A stretch of 64,000 nt of DNA from Adiantum capillus-veneris. Lineage: Eukaryota; Streptophyta; Polypodiopsida; Polypodiales; Pteridaceae. Below, one piece after another: positions 21,975 to 32,408 of the stretch (its first letter is position 1; every line of letters begins with the position of its first letter). Where the stretch lies: NCBI GenBank assembly GCA_014529385.2, contig CM043958.1, positions 151,634,793 through 151,698,792 of the forward strand, in the 5' to 3' direction. The notes under the pieces are model-generated. The model ran no database searches. It had not been told where the DNA came from and saw only the letters and a program-made list of their open reading frames with translations. Both the position numbers and the translations under genes were made by a program.

Positions 21975-22297
21975 TGTAAAGAATAAGGATGCAAGAGAGA
22001 AACACAGGACAAGCACAAAGCACACAGAGATGAAAAGCTTCTTCTTCTACTTCGCTAAGAAAAGAGAGTACAAAATGACTAAGTGCTAAAGCTGAAAAGT
22101 AGAACATATGTACATGCAGTCACTAAGTTGAACTCACTAGAAGCGTACTAGGCTGGCACTATAAGTGTAGTCCAGCTGTAGAATCACTGGCAGAGATCCT
22201 CTGTGTCAGTCACCTAATGCGCCAGTGAGTAAATGCCGCAAGCGGCCAAGACGCGTAGTGGATGCCAGCTCAAGATGTAGAGCTCGACATCTCAACA
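21975..22297 (-). repeat. Cop-B 5' LTR
   Basis: Same ends as the 3' LTR (tgtaaagaat .. ctcaaca). On the element strand it carries the promoter of the element, but no clean TATA word was located. Confidence 0.95.
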
Positions 22298-22530
22298 CGG
22301 ACACCTCGCCCCGGGTGCCATATTCAAAAAGTGGTGGTTCAATACATCTTTATCCACGTACAATTGCGCACCCACCAACAAACGAGTATAAAACAAACTG
22401 TGGTTTCTATATCCCAAAACCCCAAAGTACTGACATTTTTGAGAAAAATTTCGGACCAAAATTTTTTATATCCCTGCATCTCACTCGGCTCTCTAGCCTC
22501 GATATCACCTATCCATATCATCTGGAACAT

Positions 22531-22563
<33 letters not shown>

Positions 22564-22692
22564 CGTAGTCCGATGTATCGCAAGACGCCTCGCATCCTCT
22601 GGTAATTCACCTCGTTGAGGAAAAATCTCATGGCCATCTGTGGCCTGCATTTGAACCAGCCCCTATTGATCCATTAGGAGCAACACCTGTAT
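22298..22692 (-). pseudogene. Repeat X, copy d, unknown protein fragment
   Basis: A minus-strand frame (22650-22339) reads DGHEIFPQRGELPEDARRLA, a Pro run encoded by the G tract, then IWIGDIEAREPSEMQGYKKF, WSEIFLKNVSTLGFWDIE and FILVCWW. Copies b and c share the SEIFLKNV core. The same frame continues upstream into Y copy 2 (frame 22884-22663) with a single TAG between them at 22663-22665, so Y and X are parts of one coding unit in the order Y then X. It is cut at 22298 by Cop-B. Confidence 0.6.
22532..22563. repeat. 32-base G tract inside repeat X
   Basis: A pure G run within copy d. The equivalent place in copy c (about 12847) has only gggg, so the run expanded in this copy. Confidence 0.9.
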
Positions 22693-23110
22693 TTTTACCT
22701 CTCGTTTACCAAGACCAAAAAACGGCTCTAATCCTTTGGGCTTAGCCTTGCATCTGCCGAGCATGTTCCATTGTGCTATCATCTCAGCACCTCCGCACAT
22801 GCGGGTCATTCCATAATCGGGCGCATCCGAGGCACATCCCAACATTGGTTCCCTTCTCCCGGGTCCCATACGACATCCTTCCAATATTCAGCCTTTCCAC
22901 ATGAGCGGGCCAAAGAAGCCAGCGACCCCGTTGCGGAGCCCCAGCCATGATGCATCATACCCCTGCTTTCACATACCCAAATATCGCAAAGTTGCCCACC
23001 CTGAGGCCCACTATCGGTCACTGCCACCGTTTTTCTCAAGGTCCTAAAAGAAAAATCATTCAAAAACTTGCCCCACCCCTGCACTTCAATGGGTAGCTCT
23101 CCTAGTGCCC
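22693..23110 (-). pseudogene. Repeat Y, copy 2, unknown protein fragment
   Basis: Direct repeat of Y copy 1. Minus-strand frames read GELPIEVQGWGKFL, TDSGPQGGQLCDIWVCESRG, SLARSCGKAEYWKDVVWDPG and, in a second frame, GGAEMIAQWNMLGRCKAKPK and GLEPFFGLGKREVK. Similarity to copy 1 fades near 23100. No known domain recognised. Confidence 0.6.
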
Positions 23111-23654
23111 AATGACAATAGTCCTTGACTAAAAATATCATCATGATTTTTTTTTTTTTTTTTGCCCAGATAAGTATTTTTCCTAGTACCACATTCCTTA
23201 AAGATGCAATTTGCCCAAAGAGAGGACTTTTTTTGCGCATCTAGTGAAAATGGCACTGATCTTCCTTGCCACAACCATGTTGGGTCAACAAAAGCTCACC
23301 AATAACTTTTCGTTCTTTCATAAAGGCATCACATGTGGCATACAAAGTGAACAATGCATTTCCAAGCATGTGTTTTTCAAACAGCCCCTACCTAGCATTC
23401 TCATCATGAATTCTCTCAAGCACATGAAAGAGACACATGCCTTCAAAGTGCAAGAAACTAGATACTCAATCATCAAACCTTGTGTTCCGCTTCACATCAT
23501 GAGCAATTCTGGAGCAGCCTTAAATAAGAATATACCCAACCTGTTATCACTAGGGTCTGTGGCTAGCTATGATATATGGCATTTTCAATCCCTCAAAGAT
23601 TGGACAAGCGTAAATTGATTGCACGTTTGAGACCTCAAGCGGAACACATGGTAG

Positions 23655-23655
<1 letters not shown>
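23111..23655. other. No gene seen
   Basis: Includes a T run near 23150. No coding or repeat signal otherwise. Confidence 0.5.
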
Positions 23656-23743
<88 letters not shown>

Positions 23744-23851
23744 ACATGGCAGAGAGAGAGAATTATACCTGACTTCAACCATTCACACCCTGCTGCATCA
23801 ACTTGAGAAGAGCAGGATATCAACATGCTGCATCGACTTCAGCAGAACGCG

Positions 23852-23942
<91 letters not shown>

Positions 23943-24020
23943 CACATGCCAGAGAGAGATAATTATATCTGACTTTAACCATTCACGCCCTGCTGCATCA
24001 ACTTGAGAAGAGCGGGATAT
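23656..24020. repeat. Tandem duplication of a (GA)n-bearing unit
   Basis: Two (GA)n arrays (about 23656-23742 and 23854-23939) are each followed by a copy of the same unit: agcacatg-cagagagaga, aattata, tgactt-aaccattcac, ccctgctgcatcaacttgag and aagagc-ggatatc. The period is about 198 bp. The open frames here are repeat artefacts. Confidence 0.88.
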
Positions 24021-24300
24021 CGACTTGAGAAGAGCACTTTGAATAAAGCAGAAGAATTGAAGGTTGGGTGAGATAAAGTGCGAGGGAGAAAAGTCACGAT
24101 CTAAAGTCGCGATCTCATTTGTGTCTTTTCGCTAACGTGGCATAGCTCTCCTTTGAGCTTTTAAAAAATAGTCTTTGGGCTAACTACCCTAAACATAGCC
24201 TACGAAGGGTGTCAAAATCCCTGAGCATAATCGTGATAGATGCACATGGGCCGCCATGATATTGTGACATAGCTAAGTAGATAATAGAGTCACTTACTTA
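24021..24300. other. No gene seen
   Basis: AT-rich sequence between the GA arrays and the Cop-C LTR. No conserved frame. Confidence 0.5.
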
Positions 24301-24535
24301 TGTTGGAATTAGATATTGCAGGAAAACACACACAGCTTGGAGAACATGAAGGAAGCTCAAGGCACACAACCAAGAGTGTATTATATTGTGTGCAATGAAA
24401 AAGATAGATAGCCCTAAAATGATGGGCGTATATACAATGCACGTGGTGGGAAAAAACCTCCTAAAGAGGAAAAAATGCCCCGGTGGTCCTAAGTATGTTC
24501 ACAGACATCACTACCACATGTATATGATAGTAACA
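24301..24535 (-). repeat. Cop-C 3' LTR (235 bp)
   Basis: Plus strand starts tgttggaatt and ends atagtaaca, so the element strand begins TGTTACTATC and ends TTCCAACA. The polypurine tract next to it supports the boundary; the partner LTR is absent. Confidence 0.8.
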
Positions 24536-24549
24536 AATCCCCCCTAGAG
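24536..24549 (-). other. Cop-C polypurine tract
   Basis: The element strand reads ctctaggggggatt directly before TGTTAC, a typical copia tract. Confidence 0.8.
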
Positions 24550-24555
24550 TGATGA

Positions 24556-26211
24556 TGTTATGAAATTGGCCTATTGAATTTGAGAGTAGCGAAAATTAAT
24601 GAGAGTACTTTTGAGAAATGACTTTGTGAGCATAGCTGGTGAACATAATTGAAGATAGAAACATAATCATAGCAATTAGTTAACTTGGCATGAACAATAC
24701 TTTTGCAAGAGAGAGAATTTAGAGAACATGACAAGAGTTGAGGACCGGATTTATGTGGAGCCGGTCCCCCCTCCAATAGGCATTTGTATTATGATTTCTC
24801 CCATTAAGAGAGACTTGTTACAATACAATCTTTGTGTTCCTTGTGACCTAGGTGATGCAATGAAGATGGAAAGCTTCATGCATCACAAACATAACATAAA
24901 CTTGAAGAAAGATTTAACTATTCCAAGCCTCAGTCCCAAGACCTCAAACACCTTCGAAGGTGGAGAGAGCTAGCAGGGAATGAGGGTAGGGAAGAGGAAG
25001 AAGAAACATTTCGTAGGAGAAAGAATTAGTTCCTCACTTATCATAACTCTTGTTGCTAGCATACATAATAGCATAGTAATGAAGAAGAAGGAGATGGCAA
25101 GCTTAAGCATTGAAGCATGGCTCTTGGTTGGATTTGCACTCCATATCCAAGAGTGTTGGTGTAGGCTCTCAACCTCTACTTGCTTGGAGAAGGAGAGGGA
25201 GCTCTTGCACTTTGCATAGCACACAATGAGAGTGTTTGTGAGTGTGTGTGGGTGAGTATACCCCCTAATCAACCCCCTAGCTTGCTTGGGTTGACCCCCC
25301 CTTGTAGCTCATGCTTGAAGCTCATTGGACCCCTCCAGGCCTAGCCAATCACAAGCACGAGGCATTACAAGCAGCAAGGGTAGCCTTGAGACAAGTTTCC
25401 CCCTTTCTCTTTTGAGAGAGAGGGTTAGATCAATGCTAAATAAATTAATTAAATATCCTAAATTATTATTGGACCCCTTGGGTGGCCAATCAATAGGCTT
25501 CAGGCACACCATGAGGGCAACATGAGGAGGAACTTGACAAGTGTCCCTTTTGCTTTCTTTGTACCATGCATGCCTTGTGTGAGTGTGTGGGTGTTCTCTC
25601 TCATCCCCCCTCATGTAGGGCTCGCCCCCTCCTTGTAGGGATTGAATCTTTGACTTTTTGACACCTCAAGCCCCTCATGCATAGGCCCAGTTCCCACCAC
25701 AAGCTTGGCTCATAAGCACTTTAAGCTTGGGCTGGGTTCTCACCTCAAGTGCAACCCTAGCATCTCAAGCATGTCAAGCACCTCAAGCATCTCAATAATT
25801 AAGCACCTCAAGCATCTCAAGCACCTCAATCATCAAGCACCTCAAGAACCTTAGTCATCAAGCATGACAAGCAGGACAAGCACCTCGAGCTGGGTCGGGT
25901 TCCCGCGCCTCAAGCTCACGCGCCTCAAGCTCAGCCCTAGCTTACCTAAGGTCAAAGGCCTTTTACACACATTATTGGAGGTCTTCAATGAAGCTAACCC
26001 TAAGGTCTTATGATCCATTTGTTAGCCTTGATCTTTGATAGACCATCTCTCATTTGGGCCCCTTTACCATTGGCCCCGTGTTGAGATAGATCTATAAGCA
26101 CATGTCTATATCTTAACACTTGTTCCCGTTTATTCTCCCACATTAAGTGATCAATTTAATATGAGAAAATCATTTGGGTTGGTTAGATATTAGATATTAG
26201 ATATTATGACA
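24556..26211 (-). repeat. Solo gypsy LTR with 5-bp target duplication
   Basis: 1,656 bp, minus orientation. The element strand begins TGTCATAATATC, with ATGATTTTCTCAT further in, and ends near GGCCAATTTCATAACA. It shares ordered blocks with the Gyp-C LTRs at 46389 and 53655 and the Gyp-B LTR at 39605, including the ggt(c)ccccctcca-atagg-ctttgtattat block near 24765. The pentamer gatga flanks both sides (24551-24555 and 26212-26216). No primer site or polypurine tract adjoins it. This is the classic product of recombination between two LTRs of one element. Confidence 0.92.
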
Positions 26212-26218
26212 GATGAGG

Positions 26219-26990
26219 TGAACGAGAGCTGGCATATAGAATAAAGGGAAGTGCCATGCCCTGAGGACATGATCAGTCCACAAAGGGGAGTAAGCCCAAA
26301 GCTTTACGGAAAGCTTCGAACTTCTCACAAGACAATGCCGTTGTGAAAAGATATGCAAGGTACATAAGCCAAGCTAATCTCTCCTGCTGAGAGACTCTCC
26401 CTGACATAGTGTTAATGCACCTCAATGTTCTTTGTGCGAGCATGAAAAATTGGATTCCTTGCAACTGCCAATGCGCTCTGACTGTCAGTGTAGATAGTGT
26501 TGGCAGTGTCCTGTCCAACACCCAAATCAACCTTTTGAGCCATACACACTCAACCGTAGCTATGAAGATTGTCCTGTACTCAGCCTCACAATTGGAAGTG
26601 GCCACAGTAGGTTGCTTCTTGCTCAACCGTGATATGCATGAGCTGCCAAGCATGAAACAAAAATCACTTGTGGAAACTCATGTGTCAAAACAACTAGCCC
26701 AATATACTGACCTATGAGATTGCAAACTCAATATTTGACCTTGTGTTGCATTTATAAATGAGGCATCCAACGATAGTTTGGTAAAGAGTGACATCTGTAG
26801 GATCACTAGCATCATGAAGACTCAATTTCAAACCTGTTTGCAATCCTCAAGTCCAAACTCACATAGCAATGCCTTTATGTAACTTTTTTTGACACAAGGC
26901 AATACCACCATCACATTGCTTAAGATGAATACCCAAGTAATGATGCAATAGCCCCAAATCTTTCATCTTGAAAGTAGCATTCAAATCAGC
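26219..26990 (-). pseudogene. pol: Cop-C RNase H
   Basis: The frame 26653-26273 has SKKQPTVATSNCEAEYRTIF with the catalytic Glu, then a degraded HCDNxS-type helix and a HARTK-like stretch (MLAQRTL). Sequence between 26654 and 26990 links it to RT with several frame changes. The first catalytic Asp region (YTDADWAG in Cop-B) is not clean here. Confidence 0.85.
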
Positions 26991-26991
26991 C

Positions 26992-27600
26992 TTAAGTAAT
27001 ATGTCTCTCATTTGGTCCAGTGATAAACAAATCATCTACATAAAGAACCACAATGAGAAGTACATCACCCTCATGCTTTACATACAATGTGCTTCCTATT
27101 GAACTATTACAATAGCCTTGTTTGACCAAATGAGTGTCAGCCTTCTCATACCAAGCACAAGGAGATTGCTTCAACCCATACAAAACTTTGTTACATTTGC
27201 ACACCTTATCCTCTTGTCGTTTCTTGACAAAACCACGAGGCTGCGTTACATAAACTTCCTCAAATATGCCACCATTCAAGAAAGTAGTAACAATGTCTGA
27301 TTGATGTACATCCCAACCAAAATGAGTTGCCAACACACATAGAAAATGCACAGTAGTCATACGAAAAGTGGCAGCAAAAGTCTCTTCATAATCGATGCCT
27401 TTTCACTGTGCATATCCCTTTGCAACAAGTCAAGCCTTATAGCGATTAGTCTCAGCATCTAGTTTGCATTTCAACTTGTAAACCTACTTTGTATGGATGG
27501 CCTTTTTGCCAGGAGGCAAATCACATAAAGTCCATGTGTCATTTTCTATAAGTGCAACATATTTTGATTGCATGGCAGCCATCCAATTTTCTTAATTATG
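26992..27600 (-). pseudogene. pol: Cop-C reverse transcriptase
   Basis: The frame 27360-26992 contains MTTVHFLCVLATHFGWDVHQ, FLNGGIFEEVYVTQPRGF, VLYGLKQSPCAWYEK and the active site VVLYVDDLFITGPN. The Asp of the usual QMDV motif is still present (HQSDIV). Further upstream (27370-27590) the conserved NDTWTLCDLPPGKKA and LVAKGYAQ segments are present but carry three in-frame stops, at least one of them a CGA-to-TGA-type change. This is an older copy than Cop-B. Confidence 0.9.
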
Positions 27601-27850
27601 TGCTTCATCAAAAGACAGAGGTTCCTCAACATCATGTAGGCTAGACATAGCCAAAACATAACAATCTAATGAATAAGATGCGTTATCCACAAATACATGG
27701 TCAAAATGAAAGGACTCTATCATGACATCCTCTGAAGCGAGCGAGTTATGCATCTTAATGATTCTTTTAATGGAAACGCCTCCATTTGATGGAAGAGGAG
27801 AGAACAACACAAAAGGGAGAGTGAGTCCTCACCTTTATGTAAGTGCCCAT
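27592..27850 (-). pseudogene. pol: Cop-C integrase-RT linker remnant
   Basis: The minus-strand frame 27810-27592 ends in PLSFDEAHN, directly upstream of ENWMAAMQSKY at the RT start, as in copia linkers. Similarity stops at about 27850. Confidence 0.6.
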
Positions 27851-28162
27851 CATCTACTAGCTTGTGATAGCAAAACGTTACCTGCGTGATGTAGTGTCTA
27901 TTGGTCTTGCGATTGTATACATATGTATGTGTGCACATGGACATGCATGTGGGTGTGTGTGTGTGTGTGTGGCCCTCCCCCATCCAACTAGTCATTATAA
28001 CTTCATCTCTTAGACCATCAAAGAAACAAAGATAAAGGAACATGTATAACTATCCATGAGTTGAAGTCGTATAGGTACTAATGATACTGGCTTGACTGCA
28101 TCATCATCAGCGCCCATGTTGCTTTTCATGCTACAAATTCTATCATAGTGTTACATATATAA
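27851..28162. other. No gene seen; short (TG)n
   Basis: Contains a short (TG)n array at about 27952-27970. No other signal. Confidence 0.5.
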
Positions 28163-28589
28163 AGTTTTATAGTTTATTTCTAATAAGCCACTATGGTTCG
28201 TTTGTAAATAACTAGTGAGAACTCACCCTAAGAGGGTCATGCAACAAGTGGTAGCCACCACACAAAGACTAAAGTGGAACTAAGTGTAAAGAGGGGCCTC
28301 TAATTTTTGGCACTGATAAGAAATATCAAATATTAAATACCAAACTCCACAGCACTGAGGTGCCGTGGAATGTGGGGCTACAATCTTTATGCCATTCTTG
28401 TGTGAGATGCTCAAAATTTTCCCTTTCCCCTCTCTTAACCCACTTCCTTGTGTCCTATTATGTGTAGGTGTGTGTGTGTGCGCGTGTCAACATCAACCCT
28501 TCTATCTCTCTCTTTTCCTTTCTCTATCAAAGCGAGGTCAATAACTATATTTCATGGCCAAGGGTCGAAGCCTACCCTTGCTCCCAACA
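28163..28589 (+). repeat. LTR-N 5' LTR, 5'-truncated
   Basis: Matches the last two thirds of 32409-33033 and ends ctcccaaca at 28589. Sequence before 28163 does not match the other LTR. Confidence 0.8.
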
Positions 28590-28590
28590 G

Positions 28591-28602
28591 GGGTATTAGA
28601 GC
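28591..28602 (+). other. LTR-N primer-binding site
   Basis: gggtattagagc matches the initiator-Met primer word TGGTATCAGAGC at 10 of 12 positions, one base after the LTR. Confidence 0.7.
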
Positions 28603-29423
28603 TTTTGGCTCGAGGAAATTGGCAATTAAATTCAAAATTTAAGGAGAAATTTAAAAATTGACAACATCAAGTTTGTAAATTAAGGCTAATTGGCAATTAA
28701 TCGACAAATCAATCAATTAAATTTAGCTTGTTGACGATCAAGATTCGATATGACAAGTTTTAAATTCAATTTGATGGATAAATCTTGTGGATTGTGAAGG
28801 TGGAAGAGCAAGGACACAAGAAGAAGAAGTTTTGAAGAGCCTGGTTAAGCGGTGGTATCAACTTGATCTTGAAGTGCCTTGGGAAGTAGCAGATTCAACT
28901 TAAGAGGAGGGAAGTATAGAATAAAGCATTCGACTATGATTGCAAGAAGTTCGCAAGCACGTTCACAGACAACAAAGACAATACCAAAAGATTGAAGAAA
29001 AGTTCTATTATTCAAAGAAGATTTGAGTTTTCTCGTCTTTTTTTTTTTTTGACAAACTCAAGCATTTTGAATAATTTCCCAAAGGAATCTCAAACCTCTC
29101 TTTGCTTAAGAGAGGTTTGAGCATGGCTCTTTTCTCAAGGGCCATGCCAAGTATCAAAGTTTTACCATCCTTGAATTTCTTGGCAGAATCTGTGTCACCA
29201 ACTCTTGCATGCAGGAAACCCCTTTTGTCGACCTCCACCAAAGCCTGCAAGATTGTCATGAAAGGGGACATCTTGATTTTTTGACAACTCCTCTCTTTTG
29301 CCTCATGGTCTGAAGGTGTCTAAAGGTGTCGCCCTCGTCCTCTCTTTCTCGCACACTGTCACTCTCTTCTTGCTTATTGTTGACTCCCTGAATTCCAACC
29401 ACTTCACGCACTTTAATTAAAAA
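28603..29423. other. LTR-N interior, no gene seen
   Basis: AT-rich leader-like DNA. Two adjacent potential hairpins lie at 29090-29147: a 13-bp stem from tcaaacctctctt and aagagaggtttga, then gcatggctctt with aagggccatgc. No conserved coding. Confidence 0.5.
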
Positions 29424-29778
29424 GTGTGGTTAAAAATTGACTACCCACTGCATGTTCACCCCTCGTCGCTTACCTTCAAAAAAATGATGCATGACGATTT
29501 TTCCGTGTCAAGTTGGGATGAGTGCTTCAATGAAGACATGATGAAGGTGCGGATGTGCGAATACTGCAAGAACAAGCGTTTTGAAGTGCAAAAAGAAATA
29601 AAGCATGGGTGGAGCAGGCCAGATTGGCTGGCCAAAGAAGATTGGAAGAATGCAAAGTGAGCAGCACGCGAGAATCGTGACAAGTGGAAGCAACAAAAGG
29701 AGGCAGCCAAAGCGCGAGTAGAGGCAGGGAGCTCGCACCACTTGGGGAGCGGCGGGTGGGCATCATTTGAGGCCGACT
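29424..29778 (+). pseudogene. Possible CACTA TnpA-like transposase exon
   Basis: The frame 29424-29660 reads WDECFNEDMMKVRMCEYCKN and GWSRPDWLAKEDWKNAK; after a stop the same frame gives ENRDKWKQQKEAAKARVEAG and GSGGWASFEADF. The NR-x-K ... GS-x-SFA spacing resembles the plant Ptta/En/Spm transposase domain (Transposase_24), which binds CACTA ends. A consensus splice donor (gactttgtaagtg) follows at about 29778, with an acceptor-like ttttgaacag near 29873. The CACTA end 1 kb downstream supports the reading. It is short and broken, so the call is tentative. Confidence 0.45.
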
Positions 29779-30640
29779 TTGTAAGTGTTTTTGCATTGCC
29801 CTTTAGGTTTGGTAGTTATGGATATTGTAGTTGTAAATTCTAACATAACATTTTCTTTGTATGTTTTGAACAGTGGTCGATGAACAGGACGTGACCCCAC
29901 ACCGTACGAGCACGAGTATGTGGGTAGAAAGGGCTTAACACTAGTTTGGTACCAAAAATGACACTTTAGTGTCCTTTTTTTGAATTTAAATAAACTGGTA
30001 CATTAAATATAGAACACATCTCAAGAAATGCTTTTGCAAACTTATAAAATGTTATTCAAAGTACTCTTAGAAAATATAATCCCTCACTTTTGATCATAAG
30101 CTCAATAGTAACTACACTCATGAAAAGAACCTACGCAAAACAGCATTCAATGTTTCGTTAAAACTTGTACTCTAGCCTAAGAAAAAAATGAGCAGGGTGC
30201 ATGCAATAATCTGTGGTAACTATTCACATATGTGTTTGATATTTTTGCAATTGTCATGTGAGAAAAAAATCCTCTGTGACTAAAATTAAATATAGAAAGT
30301 CCTGTGGGTCAAATATGCAGAATCCGACAGATATGCCGCTTGGTCGCGATGAGACGTCTGATTAGATGACGTCAATCTAGTCGTAGCCACATAGCACTAG
30401 TTTTCTTTTGTCATAGCATGTATAATGAAATGACCGTACGTCATTTTTGTAACTATTGGTCAACGATGTATTTTCGCAATAATGACAATTGTGTTGTAAC
30501 TATTACATTTTGGTCAAAGGTTAACAATTAAGTGATTTTGCCAATGATGTGTATAATTTTTTTATTGTATTACTTTTGTCAGTTTTGCATCTTTATTCTG
30601 GAAACAATGTTCAATATGGTTGATGGGTAGCAGGGCATTC
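29779..30640. other. No further exon recognised
   Basis: AT-rich DNA between the TnpA-like exon and the CACTA end. Probably intron or 3' part of the same transposon. Confidence 0.4.
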
Positions 30641-30644
30641 ATTA

Positions 30645-30829
30645 ACTATATACGTCGTTTTAAGCATCACTATATAGAGACACATATAGTGATGCATATA
30701 GCGACGGTTATAGCGATGCTGATAGCGACGTTCTTGTTGCGACGCTTTTAGCGACACCGTGGGGTTAAAAAACCCATTGTATTTTTGTCGCTACAGTCGT
30801 CACAAGTGCACATATAACCTCTTGTAGTG
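30645..30829. mobile_element. Right end of a CACTA transposon
   Basis: Ends cctcttgtagtg at 30829, the exact complement of CACTACAAGAGG, the plant CACTA tip. Subterminal repeats precede it in both orientations: atagcgacgg, atagcgatg, atagcgacgtt, ttgcgacgc, tttagcgacac and gtcgctacag. The 3 bases after it are cta. No matching left end was found upstream, so only the 3' part is seen. Confidence 0.8.
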
Positions 30830-32408
30830 CTAATCACGCCATGCCAAGGATCAATCCACAAGGACCAGTCTAGCACGAGTCTACATATCAAATAGATTGA
30901 TAGGTGTCTATTTTAACTTTGAAATTTTTCCAAAGACCTGCTTTGAATTTTACAAGGGTTATCAATTAATACTTTTTATATAAAAAATCTAAGCATCTTC
31001 TTACCACTACTCATGATTCCATAAAATTTTAAACCAATAAATTTGTATATTTAGTCACTTGGTGACACTATTTATAATCTTTAACTTCTTTAGTCCCTCG
31101 GCATATCTAGTATACACATTTGGAAGCGGTACCATTTCTCTCCCTACATCTTTGGAAGCTATCCAATTGATAAGCTCTCAAATTGGGGCTAGATTGGTCA
31201 CATGGCATGCCAAGTGTGTGTCTATGAATATACTTGCTTGGGTTTGTAAAAGTCTATGTCTTCTCTATCACTTTAGCACAAAGTTCATATAAATTTTATG
31301 TCTATATTTTTAAACTATTCTATCCACAAATGCTTACTAGCCAATGTCAACCAATTGAGTCATGTCAACATTCTTTTTTTTTTGGTATCATTTATGGATA
31401 TTTACTTGAATTTTTAAAAAATAATTGATAACTTCATGTTTTATGTTTTGTAATCTTCATGCTACTAATCAAGGGACAAAGGCCACTTTTAATTCTATTG
31501 TTGATAGATCACAAAGGAAGTCTTTTTTTTTTCCCATATAGATTCTCTCAATAGATGTGATCTCCAAACCAATTTATAGTGGTTTGCACTATCTATGAAA
31601 ATGCCAAATGCCAAGTTATTGAGCTGCTAGTAAAATGGCTTCATTATCTCATTTACTACTAGTAAGCTAACTTAATTTCCAGACAGAAACATATTTGTAT
31701 CATGAAATACACCAATTGCTCAACAATAGCATTTAAATATTTGATTGAGAAACGCAATTCAACAAAATGGCTAGGGTATTGTATTTTGCAATTACTCACA
31801 TTGCAACATCGGGCTTACTAGCCTATGAGGTACTAAATTTTGGTGAATTTTTCTTTCCAGATATTCACACTTGTGGCCACTCTATGTGCCTGGATTTTAA
31901 TACAAGATATACTGGGCAGGTGGAATGTTAAAATTTTTTCCATTCTCTGTACCCTCAACTCATGCTTGGATAGTCTCTATGTTTTGGGTCATGGTGTAAT
32001 GTCCAAGCATATTTAAACAGGATACCTAACCTTTAATGTATTTCAATAGTTAACTACCTTCACACTAGCACATTCATAATACATTTCACATTAGTTTAGT
32101 ATGACCCATTCAAGGACCCCTACCTTCACATCATATACATGAGGAACCACCTTCACTTGTAGATCAAGAAGAGCAACTCATCCTTGACCAAATAGTTGAT
32201 CATTAGACCACCAACCACTACACACACTCGTACAATTTACAATCATTGTCTTTTGACTTTTAAAGGTCACGCTAGAGAAGATACTAAATAGATGCTGAAT
32301 TTTTTTTCCAAGACTTCCCAGATCTTCTCCACGCATTTCATCACTCACAGTCCAATTGATTCTCTATTGAACAACTGAGGATAGTTACTATCCCTTGAGG
32401 GAGGGATG
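30830..32408. other. LTR-N interior, no gene seen
   Basis: No gag, pol or env motif recognised. Ends in the purine tract at about 32397-32408. Confidence 0.5.

Larger units (their letters stand above)
17119..22297 (-). mobile_element. Cop-B, full-length decayed Ty1/copia element
   Basis: A complete 5.2-kb minus-strand copia element. It has two LTRs of 324 and 323 bp, a primer-binding site beside the right (5') LTR and a polypurine tract beside the left (3') LTR. The order is gag, protease, integrase, RT, RNase H, as in copia. The flanking pentamers are cggat (17114-17118) and cggac (22298-22302), a target duplication with one mismatch. The LTRs differ at about 17 positions by eye, near 95% identity. 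Gag and pol carry at least four frameshifts and two nonsense codons, so it is not autonomous. It inserted into the X/Y repeat. Confidence 0.95.
24301..27850 (-). mobile_element. Cop-C, 5'-truncated copia element with nested LTR
   Basis: A minus-strand copia remnant: 3' LTR at 24301-24535, polypurine tract at 24536-24549, RNase H and RT at 26219-27830. A solo gypsy LTR (24556-26211) sits between the tract and RNase H. Gag, protease, integrase and the 5' LTR are missing; recognisable sequence fades near 27850. The insert explains the unusual 1.7-kb gap between the tract and RNase H. Confidence 0.85.

Noticed and set aside
26160-26216. Triple tattagatat repeat as a separate minisatellite
   Set aside because: It is the 5' tip of the solo LTR with a small local expansion, explained by that feature.
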